A stretch of 64,000 nucleotides of DNA from Rugosimonospora acidiphila (GCF_039543385.1 NZ_BAABJQ010000005.1:396231-460230), one strand, 5' to 3'. Shown: positions 45,261-53,791, numbered from the stretch's first letter. Numbers and translations: made by a program. The notes: generated by a model from the letters alone, not told the origin.

Positions 45261-45902
45261 GTGACCCATCGACCGCACCTGGTGCTCGCGTCCGCCAGTC
45301 CCGCCCGGCGCAAGACCCTCGCCGCGGCCGGCATCGCCACCGAAGTCATCGTGAGTGGCGTCGATGAGTCCACTGTGGATATGACGGACCCGGCAGACTT
45401 CTGTCTCACCCTGGCTCGAATGAAGGCGGCGGCCGTCGCCGACCGGCTGCGGGACGCCGGCCCGGTTCGGCCTGACACCACGGTCCTGGTGCTCGGCTGC
45501 GATTCGATACTCGCCTTCGACGGGCAGATCCTCGGCAAGCCGGCCGACCGCGAGGAGGCGGTGGCCCGCTGGCGGGCGATGCGGGGCCGCAGCGGGCTGC
45601 TGTTCACCGGCCACAGTCTCATCCGGCTGAACGACGACCGCCGGGCGGACGCCGCCGTGAGCGCGGTTGTTCACTTCGCCGACATCACAGACGCGGAGAT
45701 CGAGGCGTACGTGAACACCGGGGAGCCGCTGCAGGTGGCCGGCGCGTTCACCATCGACGGCCTGGGCGGCCCGTTCGTCGAGTCGATCGAGGGCGATCCC
45801 GGCACGGTCGTCGGCGTATCCCTACCGCTGCTGCGCCGGCTGCTCGGCAACCTCGACATCCCGATCACCGAACTCTGGGAGCCCGGCCCCACCGATTCGT
45901 GA
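45261..45902 (+). CDS. maf: Maf-family nucleoside triphosphate pyrophosphatase
   Basis: 213 residues. Conserved start LVLASASPARRKTL, middle VDESTVDM and GCDSILAFDGQILGKP, and EGDPGTVVGVSLPLL at the end. Maf proteins hydrolyse non-canonical or canonical NTPs and are linked to division arrest. GTG 45261 has TACGAT 6 nt upstream. Part of the accD-accE-maf-accA neighbourhood common in actinobacteria. Confidence 0.94.
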   Translation: MTHRPHLVLASASPARRKTLAAAGIATEVIVSGVDESTVDMTDPADFCLTLARMKAAAVADRLRDAGPVRPDTTVLVLGCDSILAFDGQILGKPADREEAVARWRAMRGRSGLLFTGHSLIRLNDDRRADAAVSAVVHFADITDAEIEAYVNTGEPLQVAGAFTIDGLGGPFVESIEGDPGTVVGVSLPLLRRLLGNLDIPITELWEPGPTDS

Positions 45903-45969
45903 GGCCGGCTCATCGGCGGCGAGCCCGGGTCGGCGCCGCCGGCCGTCGGCGGCACCGACCTCCCCCGAT

Positions 45970-46722
45970 TCAGCGGACGCTCTTGGCGAACGACCGGGCC
46001 GCCCAGGACACCGCGGCCACGGTGAGCACGCCCAGGATCAGCAGCGACTTCCAGACGCTCGCGTCCCCCGGGTGCCCGGCGAACAGCGCGCGGCTGCCGT
46101 CCACCGCCCAGGAGAACGGGTTCCACTTCGCCGCGGTGGCCAGCCAGTGCGGCGCGTACCGCATCGGCAGCAGGATGCCCGACAGCAGCAGGATCGGCAC
46201 GCCCACGGTGTTCAGCAGCGGCGCCAGCGCGTCCTCGCTGCGCAGCTTGAGCGCTACCGCGTAGGACACCGCGGAGAGCATCAGCGCGATCAGGCCCAGC
46301 ACCGCGAAGGCGAGCAGCGCGTCGGCCAGCCCCACGGTGAGCCCGAACGGCACCGACAGCACGGTAATGATCACGGCCTGCACCAGCAGCGAGACCACGT
46401 CCCGCAGCGACCTGCCGAGCAGCAGCGCCAGCCTGCTCACCGGGGTGACCCGGCTGCGTTCGATCACGCCGGCGCGTAGTTCGGAGATGAGCGCGAAGCC
46501 GACGAAGAACGTACCGAAGATGGCCAGCTGGACCAGGATGCCCGGTACGAAGATCTGGTACGCCTGGGCACTCGGCAGGCTCAGCGCCCCCTTGAGCAAC
46601 GGGCCGAACAGGAACAGGTAGTACAGCGGCTGGATGATCCCCACCACCAGCCAAACGGGATTGCGCAGCACCAGCATCATCTGCCGTTGAAAGATGAGCC
46701 AGGTGTCTCGTGCGAGCTTCAT
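45970..46722 (-). CDS. ABC-2-type transporter permease
   Basis: 250 residues with six transmembrane helices and the ABC-2 permease pattern (GTFFVGFALISELRAGVIERSRVTPVSRLALLLGR). The ATG at 46722 has GAAGGAGG 7 nt upstream. It is the last gene of a PadR - ATPase - permease operon on the minus strand, similar to daunorubicin/multidrug export systems. The ATPase gene that should power it has a frameshift. Confidence 0.9.
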   Translation of the reverse strand: MKLARDTWLIFQRQMMLVLRNPVWLVVGIIQPLYYLFLFGPLLKGALSLPSAQAYQIFVPGILVQLAIFGTFFVGFALISELRAGVIERSRVTPVSRLALLLGRSLRDVVSLLVQAVIITVLSVPFGLTVGLADALLAFAVLGLIALMLSAVSYAVALKLRSEDALAPLLNTVGVPILLLSGILLPMRYAPHWLATAAKWNPFSWAVDGSRALFAGHPGDASVWKSLLILGVLTVAAVSWAARSFAKSVR

Positions 46723-46815
46723 CGTGATGCCTCCTTCGGAAGCGGCGGCCTGTCGAGGCACGCTCGGATTTCGCCCAGCGAACGGCCGGTCAGCGGTCCT
46801 GCGGCGAGCCCCTGG

Positions 46816-47756
46816 TCAGGAGTCGCGCAGCGAGCGGCCGGTCTTGGTCAGGAAAACGTCGTCAAGGCTCGGACGGTGCAGCTCGATCGAGTCGAGCGGG
46901 ATGCCCGCGCCGTCCAGGGTGCGCAGGATCTGCGGGATGGCCGTGGCGCCCGCGTCGACGTAGAGCCGCACGCCCGAATCCAGAGCCTCCAGGCGGCGCA
47001 CGTACGGCGCGCCGTCGAGCACCTTGGCCGCCTGGTCGGCGGGGCCGGTCACGCCGACTGTCACCACGTCACCGGAGACCTCGCGCTTGAGCGCCTCCGG
47101 CGTGCCTTCGGCGACGATCTCGCCGTGGTCCATGATGGCGATCCGATCGCAGAGCGCGTCGGCCTCGTCCAGGTAGTGAGTGGTGATGAAGACCGTCATC
47201 CCCTCCGACCGCAGCCGGCGCACCTCGTCCCACATGTGCGCGCGGCTCTGTGGGTCGAGGCCGGTGGTCGGCTCGTCGAGGAAGAGCAGCCTGGGCTCGT
47301 GGATGATGCCCAGCGCGATGTCCACCCGGCGGCGCTGGCCGCCGGAGTATGTCTGGCACTTACGGTCCGCGAACTCGGTGAGCTGGAACGCCTCGATCGC
47401 GCGGGCGGCGCGCCGGCCCGCCTCCGGCTTGGCGATCCCGTACAGCCGGGCCTGCAGCACCAACTCCTCCCGCGCGGTCACGGCGTCCCAGGTGCTGCCG
47501 CCCTGGGCTACGTAGCCGATCCGGCGGCGCACCTCGCCGGGGGCCCGGCGCAGGTCTGCGCCCGCGATGGTGGCCTCGCCGCCATCCGGCGAGATGAGCG
47601 TGGCAAGCATCCGCAGGGTGGTGGTCTTCCCCGCGCCGTTCGGCCCGAGGAACCCAAAGATCTCCCCTCCCGCACGGACAGGTCGACCCCTCGGACCGCG
47701 TCGACGGTCGCCTTGCGGACTCGGAACGATTTCCGTAGGCCCAACGTATTGATCAT
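46816..47756 (-). pseudogene. ABC transporter ATPase (DrrA-like), single-base frameshift
   Basis: Full-length family homology is split between two frames. The start MINTLGLRKSFRVRKATVDAVRGVDL at 47756 is in one frame; the rest, from GEIFGFLGPNGAGKTTTLRML through the signature TYSGGQRRRVDIA, Walker B LLFLDEPTTGLD and the DrrA-type C terminus, is in another. The change is in a G-run near 47661-47672 (VRE-G-EIFGF would need one more G). The length (941 bp) is one short of a multiple of three. Either a real loss of the N-terminal reading frame, a sequencing error, or translational recoding. Confidence 0.8.
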
Positions 47757-47865
47757 GGCTCCCCCAACCGGGTACGCACGCCATCCCACCGATGCCCTCG
47801 GTAAGGTAACGCGATATGTCGCGATGGGTCAAGCTTGATTATCTCTCGTTGTATCGCCTTCCCCG

Positions 47866-48417
47866 TCAATCCGCGCTCGGCAGCTCACCCGCCTCGACCC
47901 GGCCGGCCAGCCGCTCGCACCACTCCGCCTCGACCCGCGCCTTGGCCATGGACAGCTCGAACAGCTCGGCCACGTGCGGCGCGTCGGGACTGGGGGCGGC
48001 CGCGAGCCGTACCCGGGTGCCGTCGATGAACAGCCGCAGCAGGCGGGCCCGGTTACGCAGCGCGCCGGCCGCCTCGTCCCTGCTCAGCGCGGGCAGGAAC
48101 GCCCACGCCGGCGTGAACGGGTCGGCCGGGATCGTGTACTCCCACCAGTACCGGCGCAGCAGATCCTGGAACTCCGCCTCGCCCTTGTCCGTGATCTCGT
48201 ACGTCGTCCGGGCCGGCCGCGCGCCGACCCGCTGCGTCGCCACCTCGGTGAGCAGTCCTTCCTCCGCGAGCTTCTTCAGCGCGTGGTAGACGGAGCCGGG
48301 CGCGACGTGGGCCCAGTCGTCGGCGTGCCAGCTGAGCAGCTCACGGCGTACGTCATAACCGTGCACGGGCTGGAAGATCCGGACCACGCCGAGAATCAGG
48401 AGTCTGGTTGTCGACAC
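47866..48417 (-). CDS. PadR-family transcriptional regulator
   Basis: 183 residues: N-terminal winged helix (LLILGVVRIFQPVHGYDVRRELLSWHADDWAHVAPGSVYHALKKLAEEGLL) plus a Vir_act_alpha_C-like helical C terminus. GTG 48417 has TACGCT 6 nt upstream, no Shine-Dalgarno. A TAGCCAAATTTGACTA near-palindrome lies just before the -10 at 48431. It heads an operon with the ABC ATPase and permease, the usual arrangement for drug-responsive PadR systems. Confidence 0.92.
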   Translation of the reverse strand: MSTTRLLILGVVRIFQPVHGYDVRRELLSWHADDWAHVAPGSVYHALKKLAEEGLLTEVATQRVGARPARTTYEITDKGEAEFQDLLRRYWWEYTIPADPFTPAWAFLPALSRDEAAGALRNRARLLRLFIDGTRVRLAAAPSPDAPHVAELFELSMAKARVEAEWCERLAGRVEAGELPSAD

Positions 48418-48430
48418 GGGCACAGCGTAA

Positions 48431-48446
48431 TAGCCAAATTTGACTA
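48431..48446 (-). promoter_or_regulatory. PadR operator candidate
   Basis: TAGCCAAATTTGACTA is a 16-bp inverted repeat with one mismatched pair, located immediately upstream of the PadR gene's TACGCT -10 element, where a repressor would block polymerase. Its AT-rich core contrasts with the flanking DNA. Confidence 0.65.
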
Positions 48447-48548
48447 TCGGCGCGCTCGTGACCACGGGTCCGGCCCGCGCCGGACGATCTGAGCCGGTGC
48501 TCAAGGTCACCAAGGCCGGCCCGGGGCCACCGGTTTACACTGCCCCGC

Positions 48549-50294
48549 ATGCGTAAGGTGCTCATCGCGAACCGGGGCGAGATCGCGGTACGGGTGATCC
48601 GGGCCTGCGGCGACGCCGGGCTGGAGTCCGTCGCCGTGTACGCGGACTCCGACCGTGACGCCCTGCCCGCCCGGCTGGCCGACGAGGCCTTCGCGCTCGG
48701 CGGCGACACCTCCGCCGAGACGTACCTGAACATCGAGAAGCTGCTCGACGTGGCCCACCGCTGCGGCGCCGACGCGGTGCACCCGGGCTACGGTTTCCTC
48801 TCGGAGAACGCGGACTTCGCCCAGGCCGTCATCGACGCGGGGCTGACCTGGATCGGCCCCACCCCGCAGGCGATCCGCGACCTGGGCGACAAGGTGACCG
48901 CGCGGCACATCGCGCAGCGTGCCGGCGCTCCGCTGGTACCGGGCACGGCCGAGCCGGTCGCCGACGCCAGCGAGATCATCGACTTCGCCACCGAGCACGG
49001 GTTGCCGGTGGCCATCAAGGCCGCGTTCGGCGGTGGCGGGCGCGGGCTCAAGGTGGCCCGGACGATGGAGGAGATCCCGGCGCTGTTCGAGTCGGCCACC
49101 CGCGAGGCGATCGCCGCGTTCGGGCGGGGTGAGTGTTTCGTCGAGCGGTACCTGGACCGACCCCGGCACGTGGAGGCTCAGGTACTCGCCGACCAGCACG
49201 GCAACGTGATAGTCGTGGGCACCCGGGACTGCTCGCTGCAGCGCCGGCACCAGAAGCTGGTCGAGGAGGCGCCCGCGCCGTTCCTGACCGACGCTCAACG
49301 GCAGCAGATCCACTCCTCCGCCAAGGCGATCTGCCGCGAGGCCGAGTACCACGGCGCCGGTACGGTCGAGTATCTGGTCGGCGTGGACGGCACCATCAGC
49401 TTCCTGGAGGTCAACACCCGGCTGCAGGTGGAGCACCCGGTCACCGAGGAGACCGCCGGTCTCGACCTGGTGCGCGAGCAGTTCCGCATCGCCGATGGCG
49501 AGGCGCTGCGCCTGACCGAGGACCCGACCCCGCGCGGACATGCGATCGAGTTCCGCATCAACGGCGAGGATCCGGGACGCAACTTCCTGCCGGCGCCCGG
49601 CGTGGTGAGCGAACTGCGGCTGCCCAGCGGGCCGGGCGTGCGGGTGGACACCGGCATCGAGTCGGGCAGCGTGGTCGGCGGCAACTTCGACTCGCTGCTC
49701 GCGAAGGTGATCGTGACGGGGCGGACCCGCGCCGAGGCGATCGAGCGGGCCCGGCGGGTGCTCGACGAGTTAGTGGTCGACGGGATGGCCACCGCGCTGC
49801 CGTTCCACCGCCTGGTGGTGCGCGATCCGGCCTTCACCAGCGAACCGTTCTCGGTGCACACCCGCTGGATCGAGACCGACTGGGCCGGCGGTGTCCCGCC
49901 GTTCGGCGCGGGATCCACTGTGGACGAGCCGGAGCCGCGCCAGACGGTCGTGGTCGAGGTCGGCGGAAAGCGGCTGGAGGTTTCCCTCCCCGCATCCATG
50001 GGTACCACTGTGAAGGCCCCCGCCGCCGCCAAGCCTGCCCCCAGGCGCGGCGGGGGTCACAAGGGCGGCGGCGCGGTCAGCGGGGATGCGCTCACCTCGC
50101 CGATGCAGGGCACCATCGTGAAGATAGCGGTGGCCGACGGCGACACGGTCGCCGAGGGTGACCTGGTTATCGTGCTCGAGGCGATGAAGATGGAGCAGCC
50201 GCTGAATGCGCACAAGGCCGGCGTGGTCACCGGCCTTGCCGCCTCGGTCGGGGACGTCATCTCCGCCGGGTCCGTGATCTGCGAGCTGAAGTAA
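48549..50294 (+). CDS. accA: Acyl-CoA carboxylase alpha subunit (biotin carboxylase plus carrier)
   Basis: 581 residues. Biotin carboxylase (about 1-450) with the ATP-grasp FGGGGRGLKVA loop and EVNTRLQVEHPVTEE, then an Ala/Pro linker and a biotin carrier domain (about 510-581) with the biotinyl lysine in EAMKMEQPL (Lys 547). It carboxylates biotin for AccD; BirA encoded nearby biotinylates it and AccE stabilises the complex. ATG 48549 has TACACT 7 nt upstream. It ends 4 bp from the ThrRS paralogue stop, which is on the opposite strand. Confidence 0.95.
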   Translation: MRKVLIANRGEIAVRVIRACGDAGLESVAVYADSDRDALPARLADEAFALGGDTSAETYLNIEKLLDVAHRCGADAVHPGYGFLSENADFAQAVIDAGLTWIGPTPQAIRDLGDKVTARHIAQRAGAPLVPGTAEPVADASEIIDFATEHGLPVAIKAAFGGGGRGLKVARTMEEIPALFESATREAIAAFGRGECFVERYLDRPRHVEAQVLADQHGNVIVVGTRDCSLQRRHQKLVEEAPAPFLTDAQRQQIHSSAKAICREAEYHGAGTVEYLVGVDGTISFLEVNTRLQVEHPVTEETAGLDLVREQFRIADGEALRLTEDPTPRGHAIEFRINGEDPGRNFLPAPGVVSELRLPSGPGVRVDTGIESGSVVGGNFDSLLAKVIVTGRTRAEAIERARRVLDELVVDGMATALPFHRLVVRDPAFTSEPFSVHTRWIETDWAGGVPPFGAGSTVDEPEPRQTVVVEVGGKRLEVSLPASMGTTVKAPAAAKPAPRRGGGHKGGGAVSGDALTSPMQGTIVKIAVADGDTVAEGDLVIVLEAMKMEQPLNAHKAGVVTGLAASVGDVISAGSVICELK

Positions 50295-50298
50295 GGGT

Positions 50299-51507
50299 TC
50301 AGGGCGCGGCGCACGCCTCGACAAGCATCCGTACCGCCTCGCCGGCGGGCGCCACCTTCGGGGCCGGCCCGGCCGCGGCCGGCACGCCCCGGGGCGGTCT
50401 GGTCCGCAGCGACACCTCCCCCGACCCCGCTTCGCGGGAGCCGATCACGGCCAGGTACGGCACCCGCCGGGCATCCCGTACCCGGGCACCCAGCGAGCCG
50501 TCGACCGCCAGGTTCACCCGAAGCCCGGCCGCGGAGCACTCCCGCGCGAACCGGCTCGCGTGCGACGCCTCGTTCGCGCCGACCGGCAGGACCGCCACCT
50601 GCACCGGCGCGTACCAGGCCGGGAAGGCGCCGGCGTGCACCTCGATGAGGTGGCCGAACAGCCGCTCCAGGCTGCCGACCAGGCTCCGGTGCACCATCAC
50701 CGGCCGGGCCGCGGAGCCGGATGAGTCCACATAGGACAGGTCGAAGCGGGCGGGTTGATGGAGGTCGAGCTGCACGGTTGCCAGGGTCGATTCTCGGCCG
50801 GCCGGATCGACGATCTGCACGTCCACCTTCGGCCCGTAGAAAGCCGCCTCACCCGGAGCCTCCACATAGGACGAACCGGCCAGCGCGTCGCGCAGGATGC
50901 CCTCCGCCAGCTCCCACTGCTCGGCCGATCCGGCGTACTGGCGATCGGGTCCCCGCAGGGACAGCCGGACCCGGGCCGGCACCAGGCCGAGCGCGGCGTG
51001 CACCCGGCGCATCATCGCCAGCACACGGGCTATCTCCTCGCCGGCCAGCTCAAGCGGAGAGAAGATGTGCGCGTCATTGAGCGAGATGGCGCGTACCCGG
51101 GCCAGCCCGCCGAGCACTCCGGAGCGCTCCGCCCGGTACATGCCGCCGATCTCCGCCACCCGCATCGGCAGATCCCGGAAGGAACGCTGGCGAGCGCGGT
51201 ACACCAACGCGTGGTGCGGACACAGGCTCGGCCGCAGGACCAGTTCCTCGCCGCCGTCGCGCATCGGCGGGAACATGTCCTCGGCGAAATGGGCCCAGTG
51301 CCCCGAGATCTCGTAGAGTTCCCGCCGCCCCATCGGCGGCGAATACACGTGCTGGTACCCGGCGGCCGACTCCTGCCGCCGCAGGTACTCCTCGACAGCG
51401 TGCCGGGCGGCGGCACCGTCCGGCAGCCAGATCGGCAACCCCGCGCCGATCAGCGGATCGGAGCAGAACAGCTCCAGCTCCCGGCCGAGCCTTCGATGGT
51501 CGTTCAT
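50299..51507 (-). CDS. Threonyl-tRNA synthetase paralogue lacking TGS and editing domains
   Basis: 402 residues, against about 640-690 for full-length ThrRS. The catalytic core and anticodon-binding domain are present, with all three zinc ligands: Cys in RPSLCPHH, His in LNDAHIFS and His in MVHRSLVG, plus motif 2 (YRAERSGVLGGLARVRAI). The N-terminal TGS and editing domains are missing. Such paralogues in other bacteria confer tolerance to ThrRS inhibitors or make Thr-tRNA under stress. The ATG at 51507 has GGAGG 6 nt upstream. An upstream Thr-rich leader peptide and terminator suggest attenuation. Confidence 0.92.
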   Translation of the reverse strand: MNDHRRLGRELELFCSDPLIGAGLPIWLPDGAAARHAVEEYLRRQESAAGYQHVYSPPMGRRELYEISGHWAHFAEDMFPPMRDGGEELVLRPSLCPHHALVYRARQRSFRDLPMRVAEIGGMYRAERSGVLGGLARVRAISLNDAHIFSPLELAGEEIARVLAMMRRVHAALGLVPARVRLSLRGPDRQYAGSAEQWELAEGILRDALAGSSYVEAPGEAAFYGPKVDVQIVDPAGRESTLATVQLDLHQPARFDLSYVDSSGSAARPVMVHRSLVGSLERLFGHLIEVHAGAFPAWYAPVQVAVLPVGANEASHASRFARECSAAGLRVNLAVDGSLGARVRDARRVPYLAVIGSREAGSGEVSLRTRPPRGVPAAAGPAPKVAPAGEAVRMLVEACAAP

Positions 51508-51565
51508 TGGTCTCCTCCTGGCGTTCGTGGGCCTTTGCGGCCTCGAACACCGGCGGAGACGCGAA

Positions 51566-51594
51566 AAGGCCCCGGGCTCGGTGCCCGGGGCCTT
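51566..51594 (-). terminator. Intrinsic terminator in the ThrRS-paralogue leader (attenuator candidate)
   Basis: AAGGCCCCGGGC (51566-51577) and GCCCGGGGCCTT (51583-51594) form a perfect 12-bp stem with a 5-nt loop; on the minus strand it is followed by TTTT. It lies 58 bp before the ThrRS-paralogue start and downstream of the leader-peptide stop. It could alternatively just terminate lpdA. Confidence 0.85.
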
Positions 51595-51609
51595 CGACGT
51601 CTGATGCGG

Positions 51610-51669
51610 TCAGCGCGAAGTGACGCCGGGACTCCCCGGCGTCGTCGTGAACCTGGCCGCTGCTATCAC
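51610..51669 (-). CDS. Threonine-rich leader peptide
   Basis: 19 codons: VIAAARFTTTPGSPGVTSR, then TGA at 51612-51610. Three consecutive ACG threonine codons (51648-51640) and a later ACT give four Thr in 19. The GTG has TAGCCT exactly 7 nt upstream (leaderless geometry). A 9-bp hairpin starts right at the last ACG codon, and a 12-bp terminator follows 16 nt after the stop, then a ThrRS-paralogue gene. This is the architecture of classical threonine attenuation. Confidence 0.7.
   Translation of the reverse strand: MIAAARFTTTPGSPGVTSR
51622..51643 (-). promoter_or_regulatory. Pause/anti-terminator-region hairpin of the Thr leader
   Basis: GACGCCGGG (51622-51630) and CCCGGCGTC (51635-51643) pair perfectly over 9 bp with a 4-nt loop. 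Its 5' arm on the minus strand begins in the third of the consecutive Thr codons, so a ribosome stalled there would prevent it from folding. Confidence 0.7.
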
Positions 51670-51710
51670 GTCGCCGAGGCTAACCGCCCGCCCCGCCGAC
51701 CGCCAGCGAT

Positions 51711-53111
51711 TTACGGCTCGTGGTGCATCAGCTGGCGCGCCGCCTCGGCGATCGACCCCGACAGCGACGGGTAGATGGTGACGGTGTGCGCGAGCTGGTC
51801 GACGGTCAGGTGATTGTCCACGGCCATCGACACCGGCAGGATCAGCTCGCTGGCCCTTGGCGCCACCACCACGCCGCCGAGCACCCGGCCCGACGCCGGG
51901 CTGCAGAACAGCTTGACGAACCCGTCGTGGATGTCGGCCATCTTGGCGCGTGGGTTGCCATCCAGCGACAGCATCACCGAGCGGGCCACCACCCTGCCGC
52001 TGTCCACATCGGACTGCGACACGCCGACCGCGGCCAACTCCGGATCGGTGAACACGTTGGCCGCCACCGACTTCAGCCGAAGCGGGGCGACCGCCTCACC
52101 GAGCGCGTGCCACATCGCGATCCGGCCCTGCATCGCGGCGACGCTGGCCAGCGCCAGCAGTCCGGTGCAGTCGCCGGCCGCGTAGATCCCCGGCACGTTG
52201 GTGCGGGACACCCCGTCCACCCGCGCGTACCCGCCGGGCGCCACGTCCACGCCGTATTCGGTCAGTCCCAGCTCGGCGGTGTTGGGCACCGAGCCGACCG
52301 CGATCAGCGCGTGCGAGCCCTCGACCACCCGACCGTCCTCAAGCGTGACCGCGACGCCGGGGCCGGTGCGCACCACCGACGCGGCGCGCGAGTTGTTCAG
52401 AATGTTCATCCCGCGGAAACGGAACACCCGCTCGATGGCCATGGCGGCGTCCGGGTCCTCGTGCGGCATGACCCGGTCCCGGCTGGAGACCAGGGTCACC
52501 GCCACGCCCATGGCCAGGTAGGCCGAGGCGAACTCGGCCCCGGTGACCCCCGAACCGATCACGATCAGGTGCTCCGGCAACCGGGGAAGGTCGTAGACCT
52601 GGCGCCAGGTGAGGATCCGCTCGCCGTCCGGGACGGCGGTGGGCAGGACCCGCGGGGTCGCCCCGGTCGCGATCAAGACGGTAGACGCATCAATCGAGTA
52701 CGCAGGGTTACTATCCGATGGATTTACCTCGATGCGATGGGTGTGACCCAACGTGTCGGCACCCAATCGGGCAGTTCCTGAGACAAACGTCACGCCGGCT
52801 TTGACGAGCTTGGCATTGATGTCCGCCGACTGGGCCCTGGCCAGGCGCTTCACCCGCGCGTTGACGGCCGCTCCGTCCACGCTCACGGCCGCCAGTCCGT
52901 CGGCGTGCACGCCGAACTCGTCGGTGTCCCGGTACCCGGTCACCACGTCCGACGAGGCGATGAAGGTCTTCGAGGGAACGCAGTCGGACAGCACACAGGC
53001 CCCTCCGGCACCCTCCGCCTCAACCACCGTGACCTCGGCATTCAACTGCGCCGCGACCAGCGCCGCCTCGTACCCGGCCGGCCCGCCGCCGATGATCACA
53101 ACTTGCCCCAC
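51711..53111 (-). CDS. lpdA: NAD(P)H-quinone reductase, LpdA type
   Basis: 466 residues, flavoprotein disulfide reductase family. FAD motif VVIIGGGPAGYEAALVAAQL, redox-like CVLSDCVPSK, NAD motif VIGSGVTGAEFASAYLAMG and C-terminal AGDCTGLLALASVAAMQGR. It resembles mycobacterial LpdA (Rv3303c), an NAD(P)H:quinone oxidoreductase rather than a dihydrolipoamide dehydrogenase, because the C-terminal His-Glu pair is modified. The GTG at 53111 has GGAGGG 4-5 nt upstream; an in-frame GTG at 53132 lacks this. Divergent from the gamma-glutamylcyclotransferase-like gene. Confidence 0.92.
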   Translation of the reverse strand: MGQVVIIGGGPAGYEAALVAAQLNAEVTVVEAEGAGGACVLSDCVPSKTFIASSDVVTGYRDTDEFGVHADGLAAVSVDGAAVNARVKRLARAQSADINAKLVKAGVTFVSGTARLGADTLGHTHRIEVNPSDSNPAYSIDASTVLIATGATPRVLPTAVPDGERILTWRQVYDLPRLPEHLIVIGSGVTGAEFASAYLAMGVAVTLVSSRDRVMPHEDPDAAMAIERVFRFRGMNILNNSRAASVVRTGPGVAVTLEDGRVVEGSHALIAVGSVPNTAELGLTEYGVDVAPGGYARVDGVSRTNVPGIYAAGDCTGLLALASVAAMQGRIAMWHALGEAVAPLRLKSVAANVFTDPELAAVGVSQSDVDSGRVVARSVMLSLDGNPRAKMADIHDGFVKLFCSPASGRVLGGVVVAPRASELILPVSMAVDNHLTVDQLAHTVTIYPSLSGSIAEAARQLMHHEP

Positions 53112-53179
53112 GACACCCTCCGCACTCGACACGCTCTGTTTATTCTCTCTCAGCCCGGCGGGGGACTATCGTCATCGCC

Positions 53180-53635
53180 GTGCGTCACTACGCCGCGTAT
53201 GGCTCCAACCTCGACCCCGGCCGAATGAGGGCTTACTGCCCGCATTCGCCCATGATCGGCACCGGCTGGCTGGAAGGCTGGCGGCTGACCTTCGCCGGCG
53301 AGGAAGATCTCGGCTGGGAGGGTGCGGTCACCACGATCGTCGAGTCCCCCGGCGACCGGGTCTTCGTCGCGCTCTACGACGTACATCCCTGGGACGCCGC
53401 CCAGCTCGACGAGGTCGAGGGCGTCACCTCCGGCATGTACCGCAAGCTACACCTGCGGGTCGCGACGCTCGACGGCGACGTGACCGCCTGGGTGTACGTG
53501 TTCAGCGGGTACGAGGGCGGCCTGCCCACGGCGTGGTACCTCGCCGAGATCGCGGCCGCGGCCGAGAAGGCCGGCGCCCCGGCGGACTACCTCACCGAGC
53601 TGCGCGGCCGGCCCACCCGCACGTCCCAGCCCTAG
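53180..53635 (+). CDS. Gamma-glutamylcyclotransferase-like protein
   Basis: 151 residues of the GGCT/AIG2 fold. The substrate loop YAAYGSNLDPGRM starts the protein, and the catalytic Glu is in WDAAQLDEVEGV; VYVFSGYEG closes the fold. Possible role in gamma-glutamyl-peptide or glutathione-like (mycothiol-related) turnover; unproven. GTG 53180 has TATCGT 7 nt upstream. Confidence 0.87.
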   Translation: MRHYAAYGSNLDPGRMRAYCPHSPMIGTGWLEGWRLTFAGEEDLGWEGAVTTIVESPGDRVFVALYDVHPWDAAQLDEVEGVTSGMYRKLHLRVATLDGDVTAWVYVFSGYEGGLPTAWYLAEIAAAAEKAGAPADYLTELRGRPTRTSQP

Positions 53636-53740
53636 GCCCCGTCCCGGCGATCCTGCCGGGCCGAGGCCGGGGCGCCACCGGCGCGACCGGCCGGGCCCGG
53701 CCGGGCCCGGCGTCCGGCCCAGTCGACGGCTGGGCTCCGC

Positions 53741-53791
53741 CAAGGGCAGGACTCAGCCAAGGGCAGGACTCAGCCAAGGACAGGACTCAGC
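53741..53791. repeat. 17-bp tandem repeat at the 3' end of the SCO6745-like gene
   Basis: Three copies of CAAGGGCAGGACTCAGC (the last with one change) at 53741, 53758 and 53775, ending over the gene's stop codon. Unlike the ispH repeat, the unit is not a multiple of three. Confidence 0.8.

Noticed and set aside
51595..51700. T-box riboswitch in the ThrRS-paralogue leader
   Set aside because: No T-box AGGGTGGNACCGCG-type sequence was seen; a Thr leader peptide explains the region better.
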